DNA of 12,120 nt, from contig DAOVRI010000035.1 of NCBI GenBank assembly GCA_030628245.1, positions 1 to 12,120 on the forward strand, in the 5' to 3' direction. This stretch comes from Dehalococcoidales bacterium (lineage in GTDB: Bacteria; Chloroflexota; Dehalococcoidia; Dehalococcoidales; RBG-16-60-22). A model generated the notes under the pieces. That model did not search any database. It was not told the origin of the DNA and saw only the letters and a program-made list of their open reading frames with translations. A program made the translations under genes and the position numbers. Positions 1 to 6,522 of this stretch are shown here, in pieces. Every line of letters begins with the position of its first letter. The first letter of the stretch is position 1.

Positions 1-1143
1 CGTGGCGTGCTTCAGAGCGGGTATGGTCAGGCCGGCGCTGATACCGCGCTCGAACCGCATCGAGGCTTCGCTCGTCAGGCCGAGGTGGTGGCTGGTATAG
101 TGAATGCTGGCCGCTTTAAAGCTGGCGGCTTCCAGCAGGATAGACGTGGTGCTTTCGGTAACTTCGCTATCGAGACCGCCCATGACTCCGGCGATGGCCA
201 CCGTCCCCTCTCCGTCAGCGATGGTCAGCATATCATGGGTGAGTTTGCGTTCTACTTCATCAAGCGTAAAGAAGGTCTCGCCTTCGGCGGCCCGGCGCAC
301 GATTATTTTCTTATTTATGAGTCTATTGTAGTCGAACGAGTGCAGGGGCTGCCCGTACTCCAGCATGACATAGTTGGTGATATCGACGATGTTGTTTATC
401 GGGCGCTGGTCGCAGGCGATGAGTCGCTCCTGCAGCCAGGCGGGCGATTCGGTTATTTTAATGCCGGTGATGAGACTGGCGGAGTACCTGGGGCACAGGT
501 CGGGGTCGGCAATTTCTATCGTTATTTGTTTATCTATCGGGCTGTCAGTTTCTTTATAGCTGATTTCCGGGATGTGCATCTTCTGGCCGCTCAGGGCGGC
601 GACTTCGTGGGCGATGCCGACCACCGAAAGGCAGTCGGGCCGGTTGGCGGTGACATCGATGTCCAAAACCGTATCGCCCATGTGGTCGGCCAGCGGCGTG
701 CCGATAACTGCCTCTGCTGCCAAGACCATAATGCCTTCGTGGCTGTCGGATATGCCAAGCTCCTTCTCGGAGCAAATCATGCCGCTGGAAGCGACGCCGC
801 GAATCTTGGCTGTTTTTAACTCTTCAACTTCACCGTTATACGGATTTATCAGGCGGGCGCCGACACTGGCGAAGGCAATTTTATCGCCGGTATTCAGGTT
901 GGGGGCGCCGCAGACCACGGTCTCCTTTTCCGTACCCAGGTTTACCGTGGCCAGGCGGAGGCGGTCGGCATTGGGGTGGGGCTCGACCGCCGTTATCTGC
1001 CCGATGATGATGTTATCCCAGCTGCCGCCGGTGGTTATAATTTCTGACACCTCAAACCCGGCCATTGTCAGCTTCTCGGCCAGCTCGGCCGGGGGCAGGG
1101 TAACATCTACATAGTCTTTCAGCCAGTTTAACGGTACTTTCAT
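1..1143 (-). CDS. pheT: Phenylalanyl-tRNA synthetase beta subunit, N-terminal 381 codons (cut by window edge)
   Basis: Beta subunit of the heterotetrameric phenylalanyl-tRNA synthetase, which charges tRNA-Phe in the cytoplasm and edits mischarged Tyr-tRNA. The minus strand is open from an ATG at 1143 to the window edge. The product starts MKVPLNWLKDYV, the usual PheT N-terminus. Residues about 40-150 match the tRNA-binding OB-fold (IIIGQITAVEPHPNADRL, then VVCGAPN). Residues about 210-370 match the B3/B4 editing module (RPINNIVDITNYVM, GQPLHSFD, AIAGVMGG, TSEASMRFERGI). The catalytic-like and anticodon-binding C-terminal half lies beyond position 1. The start lies only 9 bases after the pheS stop, so the two are co-transcribed. 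The upstream Shine-Dalgarno match is weak, which suggests translational coupling to pheS. No frameshift is visible in the portion present. Confidence 0.97.
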   Translation of the reverse strand, partial: MKVPLNWLKDYVDVTLPPAELAEKLTMAGFEVSEIITTGGSWDNIIIGQITAVEPHPNADRLRLATVNLGTEKETVVCGAPNLNTGDKIAFASVGARLINPYNGEVEELKTAKIRGVASSGMICSEKELGISDSHEGIMVLAAEAVIGTPLADHMGDTVLDIDVTANRPDCLSVVGIAHEVAALSGQKMHIPEISYKETDSPIDKQITIEIADPDLCPRYSASLITGIKITESPAWLQERLIACDQRPINNIVDITNYVMLEYGQPLHSFDYNRLINKKIIVRRAAEGETFFTLDEVERKLTHDMLTIADGEGTVAIAGVMGGLDSEVTESTTSILLEAASFKAASIHYTSHHLGLTSEASMRFERGISAGLTIPALKHAT

Positions 1144-1152
1144 ATTTCTACT

Positions 1153-2187
1153 CTAAAATTGCCTTAAAAACCTGAGGTCGTTGCCGTAAAAAAGCCGCAT
1201 ATCGTCAATCCCGTAGCGCAACATGGGCAGTCGTTCCAGTCCCATGCCGAAAGCAAAACTGGTGTATTCTTCCGGGTCGATGCCGCCCCGCCGCAGTACT
1301 TCGGGATGCGTCATGCCGCAGCCCAGTATCTCAATCCAGCCGCTGTTCCCGCAGAGTCGGCAGCCGGAGCCCTTGCAAACGATGCAGTCGATGGCGATTT
1401 CCGCGCCCGGTTCGACGAACGGAAAGTAATCGGTACGAAAACGCACTTTTCTCTTTTCACCGAAGTAGCGGCGGACGAACTCGTAGAGGACGCCTTTCAG
1501 GTCCGCCATCGTAATGCCTTTGTCCACGGCCAGGCCGTCCATGTTGTGGTAGATATTCAGGTGGGTGGCGTCCGTGGCCTCGTAGCGGTAGACGCGGGCC
1601 GGCTCAATCGTCCTGATGGGCGGGTTCATCTTCTCGACGACCCTGGCGCTGATGGCCGTGCCGTGCGTTCGCAGCAGCGGTTGTTTTTTGCCTTTACCGG
1701 AATCAATCCAGAACGTCGACATGGAGTCGCGGGCGGGGTGTTCGGCAGGTATGTTCAATGCCTCGAAGTTATAGTAGTCCAGCTCCACGTCGGGGCCTTC
1801 CGCGACCTGAAAGCCCATGGAGACGAAAATATCGCATATCTCTTCGATTGCCTGGGTAATCGGGTGCAGGTGCCCGACCGGGTAGGGTCGACCCGGCAGG
1901 CTGATGTCGATTGTTTCCCTGGCTGCTTCTGAGGTCAGTCGGGCATCACGGAGGGCCTGCCCTTTCTCGCCGGCGCTGTTTTCCAGAAAAGATTTGAGCT
2001 GGTTGGCGGCAGCCCCGACGGCCTTTCTTTCTTTCATGGACAACGCCGACAGGCTGCGCAGAATCCGGGTCAGCGGGCTTTTCTTGCCCAGGTAATGAAC
2101 GCGCCATGACTCCAGGTCTCTGGCATCGTCAATACCGTCCAGCCGCTTCAGGGCTTCCGCTTTTATCTCGTCTATCTTCTCTAACAT
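1153..2187 (-). CDS. pheS: Phenylalanyl-tRNA synthetase alpha subunit
   Basis: Catalytic alpha subunit of phenylalanyl-tRNA synthetase, 344 residues, the usual bacterial length. The N-terminal coiled-coil tRNA-binding arm spans about 1-90. The class II catalytic core follows: GHLHPI (105-110), LLRTH (171-175), RVYRYEATDATH (198-209), YFPFVEPG (254-261), and motif 3 FGMGLERLPMLRYG (313-326). The C-terminus NDLRFLRQF is typical. Four cysteines at 268, 271, 276 and 279 form a CxxC/CxxC cluster in a loop that E. coli PheS lacks but many other bacterial PheS proteins have. Two substrate-site motifs differ from the common bacterial form: THGTAI at 174-179 where THTSP is usual, and YHNMDG at 213-218 where FHQVEG is usual. 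The ATG start has a modest AGGCGGA site about 4 bases upstream. The gene lies between rplT and pheT, as in the classical operon. Confidence 0.97.
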   Translation of the reverse strand: MLEKIDEIKAEALKRLDGIDDARDLESWRVHYLGKKSPLTRILRSLSALSMKERKAVGAAANQLKSFLENSAGEKGQALRDARLTSEAARETIDISLPGRPYPVGHLHPITQAIEEICDIFVSMGFQVAEGPDVELDYYNFEALNIPAEHPARDSMSTFWIDSGKGKKQPLLRTHGTAISARVVEKMNPPIRTIEPARVYRYEATDATHLNIYHNMDGLAVDKGITMADLKGVLYEFVRRYFGEKRKVRFRTDYFPFVEPGAEIAIDCIVCKGSGCRLCGNSGWIEILGCGMTHPEVLRRGGIDPEEYTSFAFGMGLERLPMLRYGIDDMRLFYGNDLRFLRQF

Positions 2188-2208
2188 TTTTCCGCCTGTT
2201 ATAAATAT

Positions 2209-2234
2209 CCCCTTCCTTTGGTGAAGGGAAGGGG
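2209..2234 (-). repeat. Hairpin in the rplT-pheS gap
   Basis: CCCCTTCCTT (2209-2218) pairs with AAGGGAAGGGG (2224-2234), leaving one bulged base and a five-base loop. It lies in the 83-base gap between rplT and pheS. No T-run follows on the minus strand, so it is not a standard terminator. It could be an mRNA processing or stability element, an attenuator remnant, or a copy of a dispersed palindrome. Base pairing is visible directly; the role is inference. Confidence 0.6.
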
Positions 2235-2270
2235 AACTGGTTGCGAAGACTTTTTAGGAGTCGGAGTGTT

Positions 2271-2630
2271 TTAGTCCTGGCCTTTCCCTCCAGCGAGAGT
2301 GACCAGGCTGCTAAAGTTTTCTGGCTCCCTGACGGCCATATCGGCCAGCATCTTCCGGTTTATTTCGATATCGGACTTTTTTAATCCGTCCATGAACTTA
2401 CTGTAGGTGATTCCCCGGGCGCGGCAGGCGGCGTTGACGCGCAGAATCCAGAGTCGCCTCATGTCGCCTTTTCGCTCACGCCGGTGAAAATAGGCATAGG
2501 ATAGCGACTTTAGCACGGACTCGTTGGCCCTCTTGATGAGCCGGTGCTTGGTGCCCCGGTGGCCCTTGGTCATGGATAGTATCTTCTTATGTCGCTGGTG
2601 TGAGGTTACTCCTCTTTTTACTCTAGGCAA
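2271..2630 (-). CDS. rplT: 50S ribosomal protein L20 (TTG start)
   Basis: L20 is a primary 23S rRNA-binding protein of the large subunit, needed early in 50S assembly. The 119-residue product is full length and shows the family hallmarks: PRVKRGV at the N-terminus, the basic helical arm (HRGTKHRLIKRANESV), RRERKGDMRRLWILRVNAA, and GLKKSDIEINRKMLADMA in the C-terminal domain. The start codon is TTG at 2628-2630, followed directly by the conserved PRVKRG, so no other start is reasonable. A strong GGGAGGA Shine-Dalgarno site lies 9 bases before it and overlaps the end of the rpmI gap. The gene is 17 bases downstream of rpmI and 83 bases upstream of pheS. In other bacteria L20 represses its own operon by binding the leader mRNA. 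No long leader for that is present here. Confidence 0.98.
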   Translation of the reverse strand: MPRVKRGVTSHQRHKKILSMTKGHRGTKHRLIKRANESVLKSLSYAYFHRRERKGDMRRLWILRVNAACRARGITYSKFMDGLKKSDIEINRKMLADMAVREPENFSSLVTLAGGKGQD

Positions 2631-2647
2631 GTAAGTATTCCTCCCGT

Positions 2648-2851
2648 CTATTTGACCCCGTAGGGTATTAGCCTTGATATGCGCTTGCGGTCACGGGGGT
2701 TCAATTCTATCATCTCGTCGAACTGGCGCCGTACGCGCTTGGCTTTCTTGGTGCGAAGGTGGCTTTTCGGCCCCTTGGCACGCATTATCTTGCCGCTGCC
2801 CGTAATGTGGAAGCGGCTCTTGGCGCCTTTATGCGTCTTGAGTTTTGGCAT
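2648..2851 (-). CDS. rpmI: 50S ribosomal protein L35
   Basis: L35 is a small basic protein of the 50S subunit. The product has 67 residues, normal for the family, and the conserved start MPKLKTHKGAKSRFHITGSGKI followed by a Lys/Arg-rich body and LIPYGVK at the end. The ATG at 2849-2851 lies inside the 3' end of infC, so the two reading frames overlap by 23 bases. An AAGGAA ribosome-binding sequence sits within the infC tail about 8-9 bases before it. This nesting implies that rpmI translation is coupled to that of infC. The infC-rpmI-rplT order is the standard one in bacteria. Confidence 0.98.
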   Translation of the reverse strand: MPKLKTHKGAKSRFHITGSGKIMRAKGPKSHLRTKKAKRVRRQFDEMIELNPRDRKRISRLIPYGVK

Positions 2852-3395
2852 TCTCGGTTTCCTTTTCTTCTGCTTTTACTTTGGGCTTGGAACCGGCCGG
2901 GGCCAGGATGATATCCATCCGTCGCCCCTCCATTACCGGCTGTCTCTCCAGCGAGGCGATTTCGTTCAATGTCTCCGCCATCCGCTGTAAGATTTTCCAG
3001 CCCAGTTCGGGATGCGTTATTTCACGCCCCCGGAACATCAATGTTACTTTTACTTTATCACCGTCAACCAGCAGCTTCCTGGCCTTCCTGGCTTTGGCTT
3101 CAAAATCGTGGATACCTATCTTGGGTCGCAGGCGAATCTCTCTCAATAAGGAGACCTTCTGTCCCTTCTTCGCCTGCTGCTCTTTCTTCTGCTGCTCGTA
3201 CTTGAACTTACCATAGTCAAGAAGGCGACAGACGGGTGGCACTGATGTAGGCGCTACCTCGACGAGGTCCAGGTTATGTTTTCTTGCCGTCTCCCGTGCC
3301 TGAACCAAGGGCATAATTCCGAGCTGCTCCCCCTTCTCCCCAACCAGGCGAACCTCTCTGGCGATTATTCGCTCGTTGACACGAAGTTGTTTAAT
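2829..3395 (-). CDS. infC: Translation initiation factor IF-3 (probable ATT start)
   Basis: IF-3 binds the 30S subunit, blocks premature 50S joining and rejects non-canonical start codons. The first in-frame ATG (3312-3314) would remove 27 conserved N-terminal residues. The frame continues upstream as RVNERIIAREVRLVGEKGEQ, the typical IF-3 N-domain opening, and reaches an in-frame TAA at 3405-3407. Only AAG, GAC, ATA and ATT codons precede the conserved stretch, so the start must be ATT (3393-3395) or the adjacent ATA (3396-3398). ATT gives 188 residues, close to the usual 170-180 plus a short acidic/basic tail. The linker motif LLDYGKFKYEQQ and the C-domain signature KVTLMFRGREITHPELG are present. 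ATT is the known infC start in E. coli, where it allows IF-3 to repress itself. The choice between ATT and ATA is inference. The gene overlaps rpmI by 23 bases. Confidence 0.95.
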   Translation of the reverse strand: MKQLRVNERIIAREVRLVGEKGEQLGIMPLVQARETARKHNLDLVEVAPTSVPPVCRLLDYGKFKYEQQKKEQQAKKGQKVSLLREIRLRPKIGIHDFEAKARKARKLLVDGDKVKVTLMFRGREITHPELGWKILQRMAETLNEIASLERQPVMEGRRMDIILAPAGSKPKVKAEEKETENAKTQDA

Positions 3396-3409
3396 TATGT
3401 CCTTTTAAA

Positions 3410-3417
3410 CCTCCTCC
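3410..3417 (-). promoter_or_regulatory. Strong ribosome-binding sequence before infC
   Basis: GGAGGAGG lies 14 bases before the ATT and 11 bases before the ATA candidate start. A second purine patch, AGGA (3400-3403), lies 4 bases before ATT. The upstream site is near-perfect anti-SD complement but rather distant. This may compensate for a non-ATG start and helps define the IF-3 N-terminus. No ATG, GTG or TTG occurs in frame between it and residue 28. Confidence 0.7.
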
Positions 3418-3442
3418 AACCACAGGTATCCTACGAACAAAA

Positions 3443-3472
3443 ACTATACCATATTCCAGTAGTGGAAATCAA
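3443..3472 (-). promoter_or_regulatory. Promoter for infC-rpmI-rplT-pheST
   Basis: In the 113-base gap after thrS, the minus strand carries TTGATT (3467-3472), an 18-base spacer and TATAGT (3443-3448). A TG one base before the -10 makes it an extended -10. Transcription should begin near 3434-3438, giving a leader of only about 40 bases before the infC start. That is too short for the long L20-binding leader known from Bacillus. No terminator separates thrS from this promoter, so read-through from thrS is also likely. Confidence 0.6.
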
Positions 3473-3508
3473 CTCCCTGAACCTGAGAAAACGGTATCGC
3501 CTTCAAAT

Positions 3509-5230
3509 TTACACTTTGTCAGCGATTTCCTTGGTCAGGATTTCCAGGAAGTCGGACAGGGGCTGGGTAGGCAATTGCTCGCCGCTGCGGAGCCGGACGG
3601 AAACGGAGTTGTCGGCCACCTCTTTGTCACCGATGATAACCATGTAGGGTATCTTGTCCAGTTGCGCCTGCCTGATTTTAAGGTTCATCCTTTCGGAACG
3701 GTCATCGACCTCTACCCGCACGCCATGGCTTCTCAGTTCTTTCTCAAGATTGCGGGCATGGTCCAGGTGGCGGTCGGCTACGGGAATTATCTTTACCTGC
3801 ACCGGCGCCAGCCACACCGGGAAAGCGCCGGCATAATGTTCAATCAGTAGCCCGAAGAAGCGCTCCCAGGAGCCGAGCAGGGCGCGATGTATCATGTAGG
3901 GTCGGTGCTCCTGGCCGTCCGCCCCGATATATACCAGGTCGAAACGCTCCGGCAGGTTGAAATCGAACTGGATGGTGGTCATCTGCCACTCCCGTCCCAG
4001 GGCGTCCTCGATTTTCAGGTCGATTTTAGGGCCATAGAAGGCACCGCCGCCCTCATCGACCTCATACTCGAGCTTGTTCTCATCGATGACTCTGCGTAAG
4101 GCATCCTGCGCATCCTGCCACATCTGTTCGGTGCCGATTGACTTTTCGGGTTGTGTGGACAGGTAGACCTTGATGTTTTTAAAGCCGAAGACGCGCCACA
4201 TGTACAGCGAAAAGCGAAGTACCTCGGATATCTCGTCGTTCATCTGCTCCGGCGTGCAGATTATATGGGCATCGTCCTGGGTCATGCCGCGGGTACGCAT
4301 CAGGCCCAGTAAGACACCGCTGCGTTCGTAGCGGTAGACGGTGCCCAGTTCCGCCCAGCGCAGGGGCAAATCGCGGTAAGAGCGCACCTGCGATTTATAG
4401 GCGTACATGTGGAAGGGGCAGTTCATCGGCTTGAGGTAATAATCCTGTCCCTCGATGTCGATTGGCGAGTACATTTTCTGCCGGTAGAAGTCCAGGTGGC
4501 CGCTGATTTCCCAGAGCTTGCTCAAGCCGATATGCGGTGTGTACAGGATTTCATAGCCGTTGGCGAAGTGCTCCTGCCTCCAGAACTCCTCGATGACGGC
4601 GCGGATGCGCCCTGCTTTGGGCAGGTAAATAATAAGTCCGCTGCCTATCTCGTCGGATGTGGTGAACAGGTTCAGCTCCCTGCCCAGCTTGCGGTGGTCG
4701 CGCCTTTTGGCTTCTTCTATGGTGGCCAGGTGCGCATCGAGTTCCTTTTGGTTGTTAAAGGCGGTGCCGTAGATTCTCTGCAGCATGGGGTTGCGTTCTT
4801 TGCCCCGCCAGTAAGCCCCGGCGATGTTGGTCAGCTTGAAGGCTTTAATTTCGCCGGTGGAGTTGACGTGAGGCCCCCGGCACAGGTCTATAAAGTTGCC
4901 CTGCTCGTAAACGCCTAACTTTTCGTCGGGGATTTCGTCAATCAGTTCGAGCTTGTAAGGCTGGGAGGCGAATAGCTTTTTGGCTTCTGCCTTGGTAATT
5001 TCCCGGTGACTGAAGGGCAAATCCGCTTTGATTATCTCGCCCATCTTTTCCTCGATAACGGGCAGGTCATCGGGGGTCAGCGAGCGCGGCAAATCGAAAT
5101 CGTAGTAAAAGCCGTTTTCAATAGCCGGGCCGATGCCGAATTTGGCGTCCGGAAATAGTGATAGGACGGCCTCGGCCAGGACGTGCGAGGCCGAGTGGCG
5201 CATGGTTTCCAGTTTATTTTCTGCGTTCAC
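3509..5230 (-). CDS. thrS: Threonyl-tRNA synthetase lacking the TGS domain
   Basis: Class II synthetase that charges tRNA-Thr and edits Ser-tRNA-Thr. The product has 573 residues, about 61 to 70 fewer than E. coli ThrRS, because the N-terminal TGS domain is absent. The editing domain is intact: HSASH (H12, H16) and DLCRGPH (C117, H121). The catalytic core has zinc ligands C271 (MNCPFH), H322 (DDAHI) and H448 (MIHRAL), plus the motif 2 arginine at 300 (VYRYERSG). The anticodon-binding domain covers about 475-573. Residue 308 is Leu where LHGLMR is usual. The GTG at 5228-5230 is the furthest upstream start before a stop. It has no Shine-Dalgarno site and sits 7 bases after a TATAAT box, so translation may be leaderless. 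An ATG at codon 10 (METHIONINE before RHSASH) is the alternative start. The gene is first in the translation cluster. Confidence 0.96.
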   Translation of the reverse strand: MNAENKLETMRHSASHVLAEAVLSLFPDAKFGIGPAIENGFYYDFDLPRSLTPDDLPVIEEKMGEIIKADLPFSHREITKAEAKKLFASQPYKLELIDEIPDEKLGVYEQGNFIDLCRGPHVNSTGEIKAFKLTNIAGAYWRGKERNPMLQRIYGTAFNNQKELDAHLATIEEAKRRDHRKLGRELNLFTTSDEIGSGLIIYLPKAGRIRAVIEEFWRQEHFANGYEILYTPHIGLSKLWEISGHLDFYRQKMYSPIDIEGQDYYLKPMNCPFHMYAYKSQVRSYRDLPLRWAELGTVYRYERSGVLLGLMRTRGMTQDDAHIICTPEQMNDEISEVLRFSLYMWRVFGFKNIKVYLSTQPEKSIGTEQMWQDAQDALRRVIDENKLEYEVDEGGGAFYGPKIDLKIEDALGREWQMTTIQFDFNLPERFDLVYIGADGQEHRPYMIHRALLGSWERFFGLLIEHYAGAFPVWLAPVQVKIIPVADRHLDHARNLEKELRSHGVRVEVDDRSERMNLKIRQAQLDKIPYMVIIGDKEVADNSVSVRLRSGEQLPTQPLSDFLEILTKEIADKV

Positions 5231-5237
5231 AAGATTA

Positions 5238-5266
5238 ATTATATCAGCGATTAGCTACGAACGCAA
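5238..5266 (-). promoter_or_regulatory. thrS promoter with start-proximal -10
   Basis: TTGCGT (5261-5266), a 17-base spacer and a perfect TATAAT (5238-5243) with TG one base upstream (extended -10). Only seven bases separate the -10 from the GTG at 5230, so the predicted first transcribed base is at or one base before the start codon. There is no room for a T-box or other leader. Confidence 0.65.
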
Positions 5267-5317
5267 TCGGGTTCTGCTGAAAGGGCGGGGTTGGCTGGGC
5301 AGTTAATGTATGGCTGT

Positions 5318-5347
5318 TTTACAGGTATACCCCTGAACTGCTAGACT
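5318..5347 (+). promoter_or_regulatory. Candidate promoter of the MFS gene
   Basis: TTTACA (5318-5323), an 18-base spacer and TAGACT (5342-5347) with TG one base upstream. The -10 ends five bases before the ATG at 5353, and no Shine-Dalgarno sequence precedes that ATG. If correct, this message is also leaderless. The -10 match is imperfect. An alternative -10, TATACC (5326-5331), would leave a short leader, still without a ribosome-binding site. Confidence 0.4.
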
Positions 5348-5352
5348 AATTT

Positions 5353-6522
5353 ATGTCCCACACGATAAATAAAGTCTTTCCTGTTCTGGGGCTGTCCATT
5401 TTCTCCTCGATGATTGGCCTCGGCATTATAGCGCCGCTGTTGCCCATTTACGCCAAGAATCTGGGGGCTACCGGTGTCTGGATAGGTGTTATCTTCGCCG
5501 GTTATGCCATTTCCCGTACGGTTCTCCTGCCTTTTGTCGGTAAATTGTCGGACCGCCGCGGTCGCAAGCTGGTTATATCCGTCGGTCTGTTCGCCTTCGC
5601 CTTGACCTCGTTTGCTTATGTTCTGGCGGATAACGTGGCCGGCCTGTTAGTGATAAGGCTGTTGCAGGGTGTGGCCGCGTGTCTTGTTCAGCCCATTGCC
5701 CAGGCCTATATCGGCGATATCGCTCCGAAAGGTGAAGAAGGCAAATGGATGGGATACTTTAACGCCACGTTTTTAATAGGCTGGGGCTTCGGTCCCCTCA
5801 TGGGTGGAATTCTGACCGATTATTTTGGGATGGATTCTGCTTTCTATGTTATGGGTGGTCTCAACGTGCTGGCGTTTCTGGGGGTTGCCCTCTTCCTGCC
5901 AGAAATCATCCACAAGAAAAGAGAGGTTGTTCCAAGGTCTTCTTTTAAGGAGATAGCGTCCAGTAATGTAACCAGGGGACTCTTTAGCTTCCAGATTGGT
6001 GACGCAGCCCACCGGGGCATTGTCCAGACTTTTATCCCCGTCTTTGGTGGTCTGACTCTCGGTCTGAGAACGTCTCTTATCGGGACGATATTATCAGTCC
6101 TCGTCCTGGGAGCCGGGTTAATACAGTTATTTAGCGGCCGACTTGCCGACAGGTATAATAAAAGGGTAATCGTGATTCTCGGGAGTCTCGGTATATTACT
6201 CTCCATGCTCCTGATTCCTCAGGCTGTCGGCTTCTGGACGTTAATGATTTTTCTCGCCATTGCCATTATCGGTGACGCTACGGCTTTACCGTCCGCTTCG
6301 GCTCTTGTAATTGAAGAAGGCAGGAAATTTGGTATGGGTGTGTCTATGGCCATGTTCAATATGGGCCTGGGTGTGGGCATGTCCGTCGGCCCGATTCTGG
6401 CCGGTCTGGCAGCTGATTTGATGGGTATTGAATCTGCTTTTTACTTCATGGCGATTCTCATGCTTGTTTGTGCCATTGCCTTCGACCGGTTTACCCGTCG
6501 CCAGCCTGGAGTAAACGTCTAG
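5353..6522 (+). CDS. MFS transporter, DHA1-like drug:H+ antiporter family
   Basis: Inner-membrane transporter of the major facilitator superfamily, 389 residues, with about twelve hydrophobic segments. Motif A appears after the second segment as GKLSDRRGR (63-71), and a degenerate copy GRLADRYNK (262-270) opens the second half. GWGFGPLMGG (143-152) in segment 5 fits motif C, the antiporter motif of drug exporters, and GMSVGPILAG (342-351) is its counterpart in the C-terminal half. Together these point to a proton-coupled 12-helix exporter. The substrate cannot be read from the sequence; drugs, metabolites or sugars are all possible. The gene is divergent from thrS with a 122-base gap, and its stop overlaps that of the opposing symporter. 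No regulator gene is adjacent. The ATG was chosen because the next Met (residue 20) is inside the first membrane helix. Confidence 0.9.
   Translation: MSHTINKVFPVLGLSIFSSMIGLGIIAPLLPIYAKNLGATGVWIGVIFAGYAISRTVLLPFVGKLSDRRGRKLVISVGLFAFALTSFAYVLADNVAGLLVIRLLQGVAACLVQPIAQAYIGDIAPKGEEGKWMGYFNATFLIGWGFGPLMGGILTDYFGMDSAFYVMGGLNVLAFLGVALFLPEIIHKKREVVPRSSFKEIASSNVTRGLFSFQIGDAAHRGIVQTFIPVFGGLTLGLRTSLIGTILSVLVLGAGLIQLFSGRLADRYNKRVIVILGSLGILLSMLLIPQAVGFWTLMIFLAIAIIGDATALPSASALVIEEGRKFGMGVSMAMFNMGLGVGMSVGPILAGLAADLMGIESAFYFMAILMLVCAIAFDRFTRRQPGVNV
6519..6522. other. Shared CTAG: overlapping stop codons of convergent genes
   Basis: The plus-strand MFS gene ends with TAG at 6520-6522, and the minus-strand symporter ends with TAG at 6519-6521. 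The palindrome CTAG supplies both. There is no intergenic space, so any terminator for either gene would lie inside the other's coding sequence. Confidence 0.95.

Noticed and set aside
7..819. 270-codon open frame on the plus strand
   Set aside because: It lies wholly opposite pheT, whose product is unmistakable. The translation has no recognisable family and looks like the antisense of a GC-biased gene.
1306..1932. 208-codon plus-strand open frame
   Set aside because: Opposite pheS and without domain features; a shadow frame.
2188..2270. pheM-like leader peptide
   Set aside because: There is no start codon and no Phe codon run on the minus strand in this gap.
5231..5352. T-box or other riboswitch before thrS
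   Set aside because: The promoter lies immediately before the start codon, so there is no leader to hold one. No T-box core sequence was seen.
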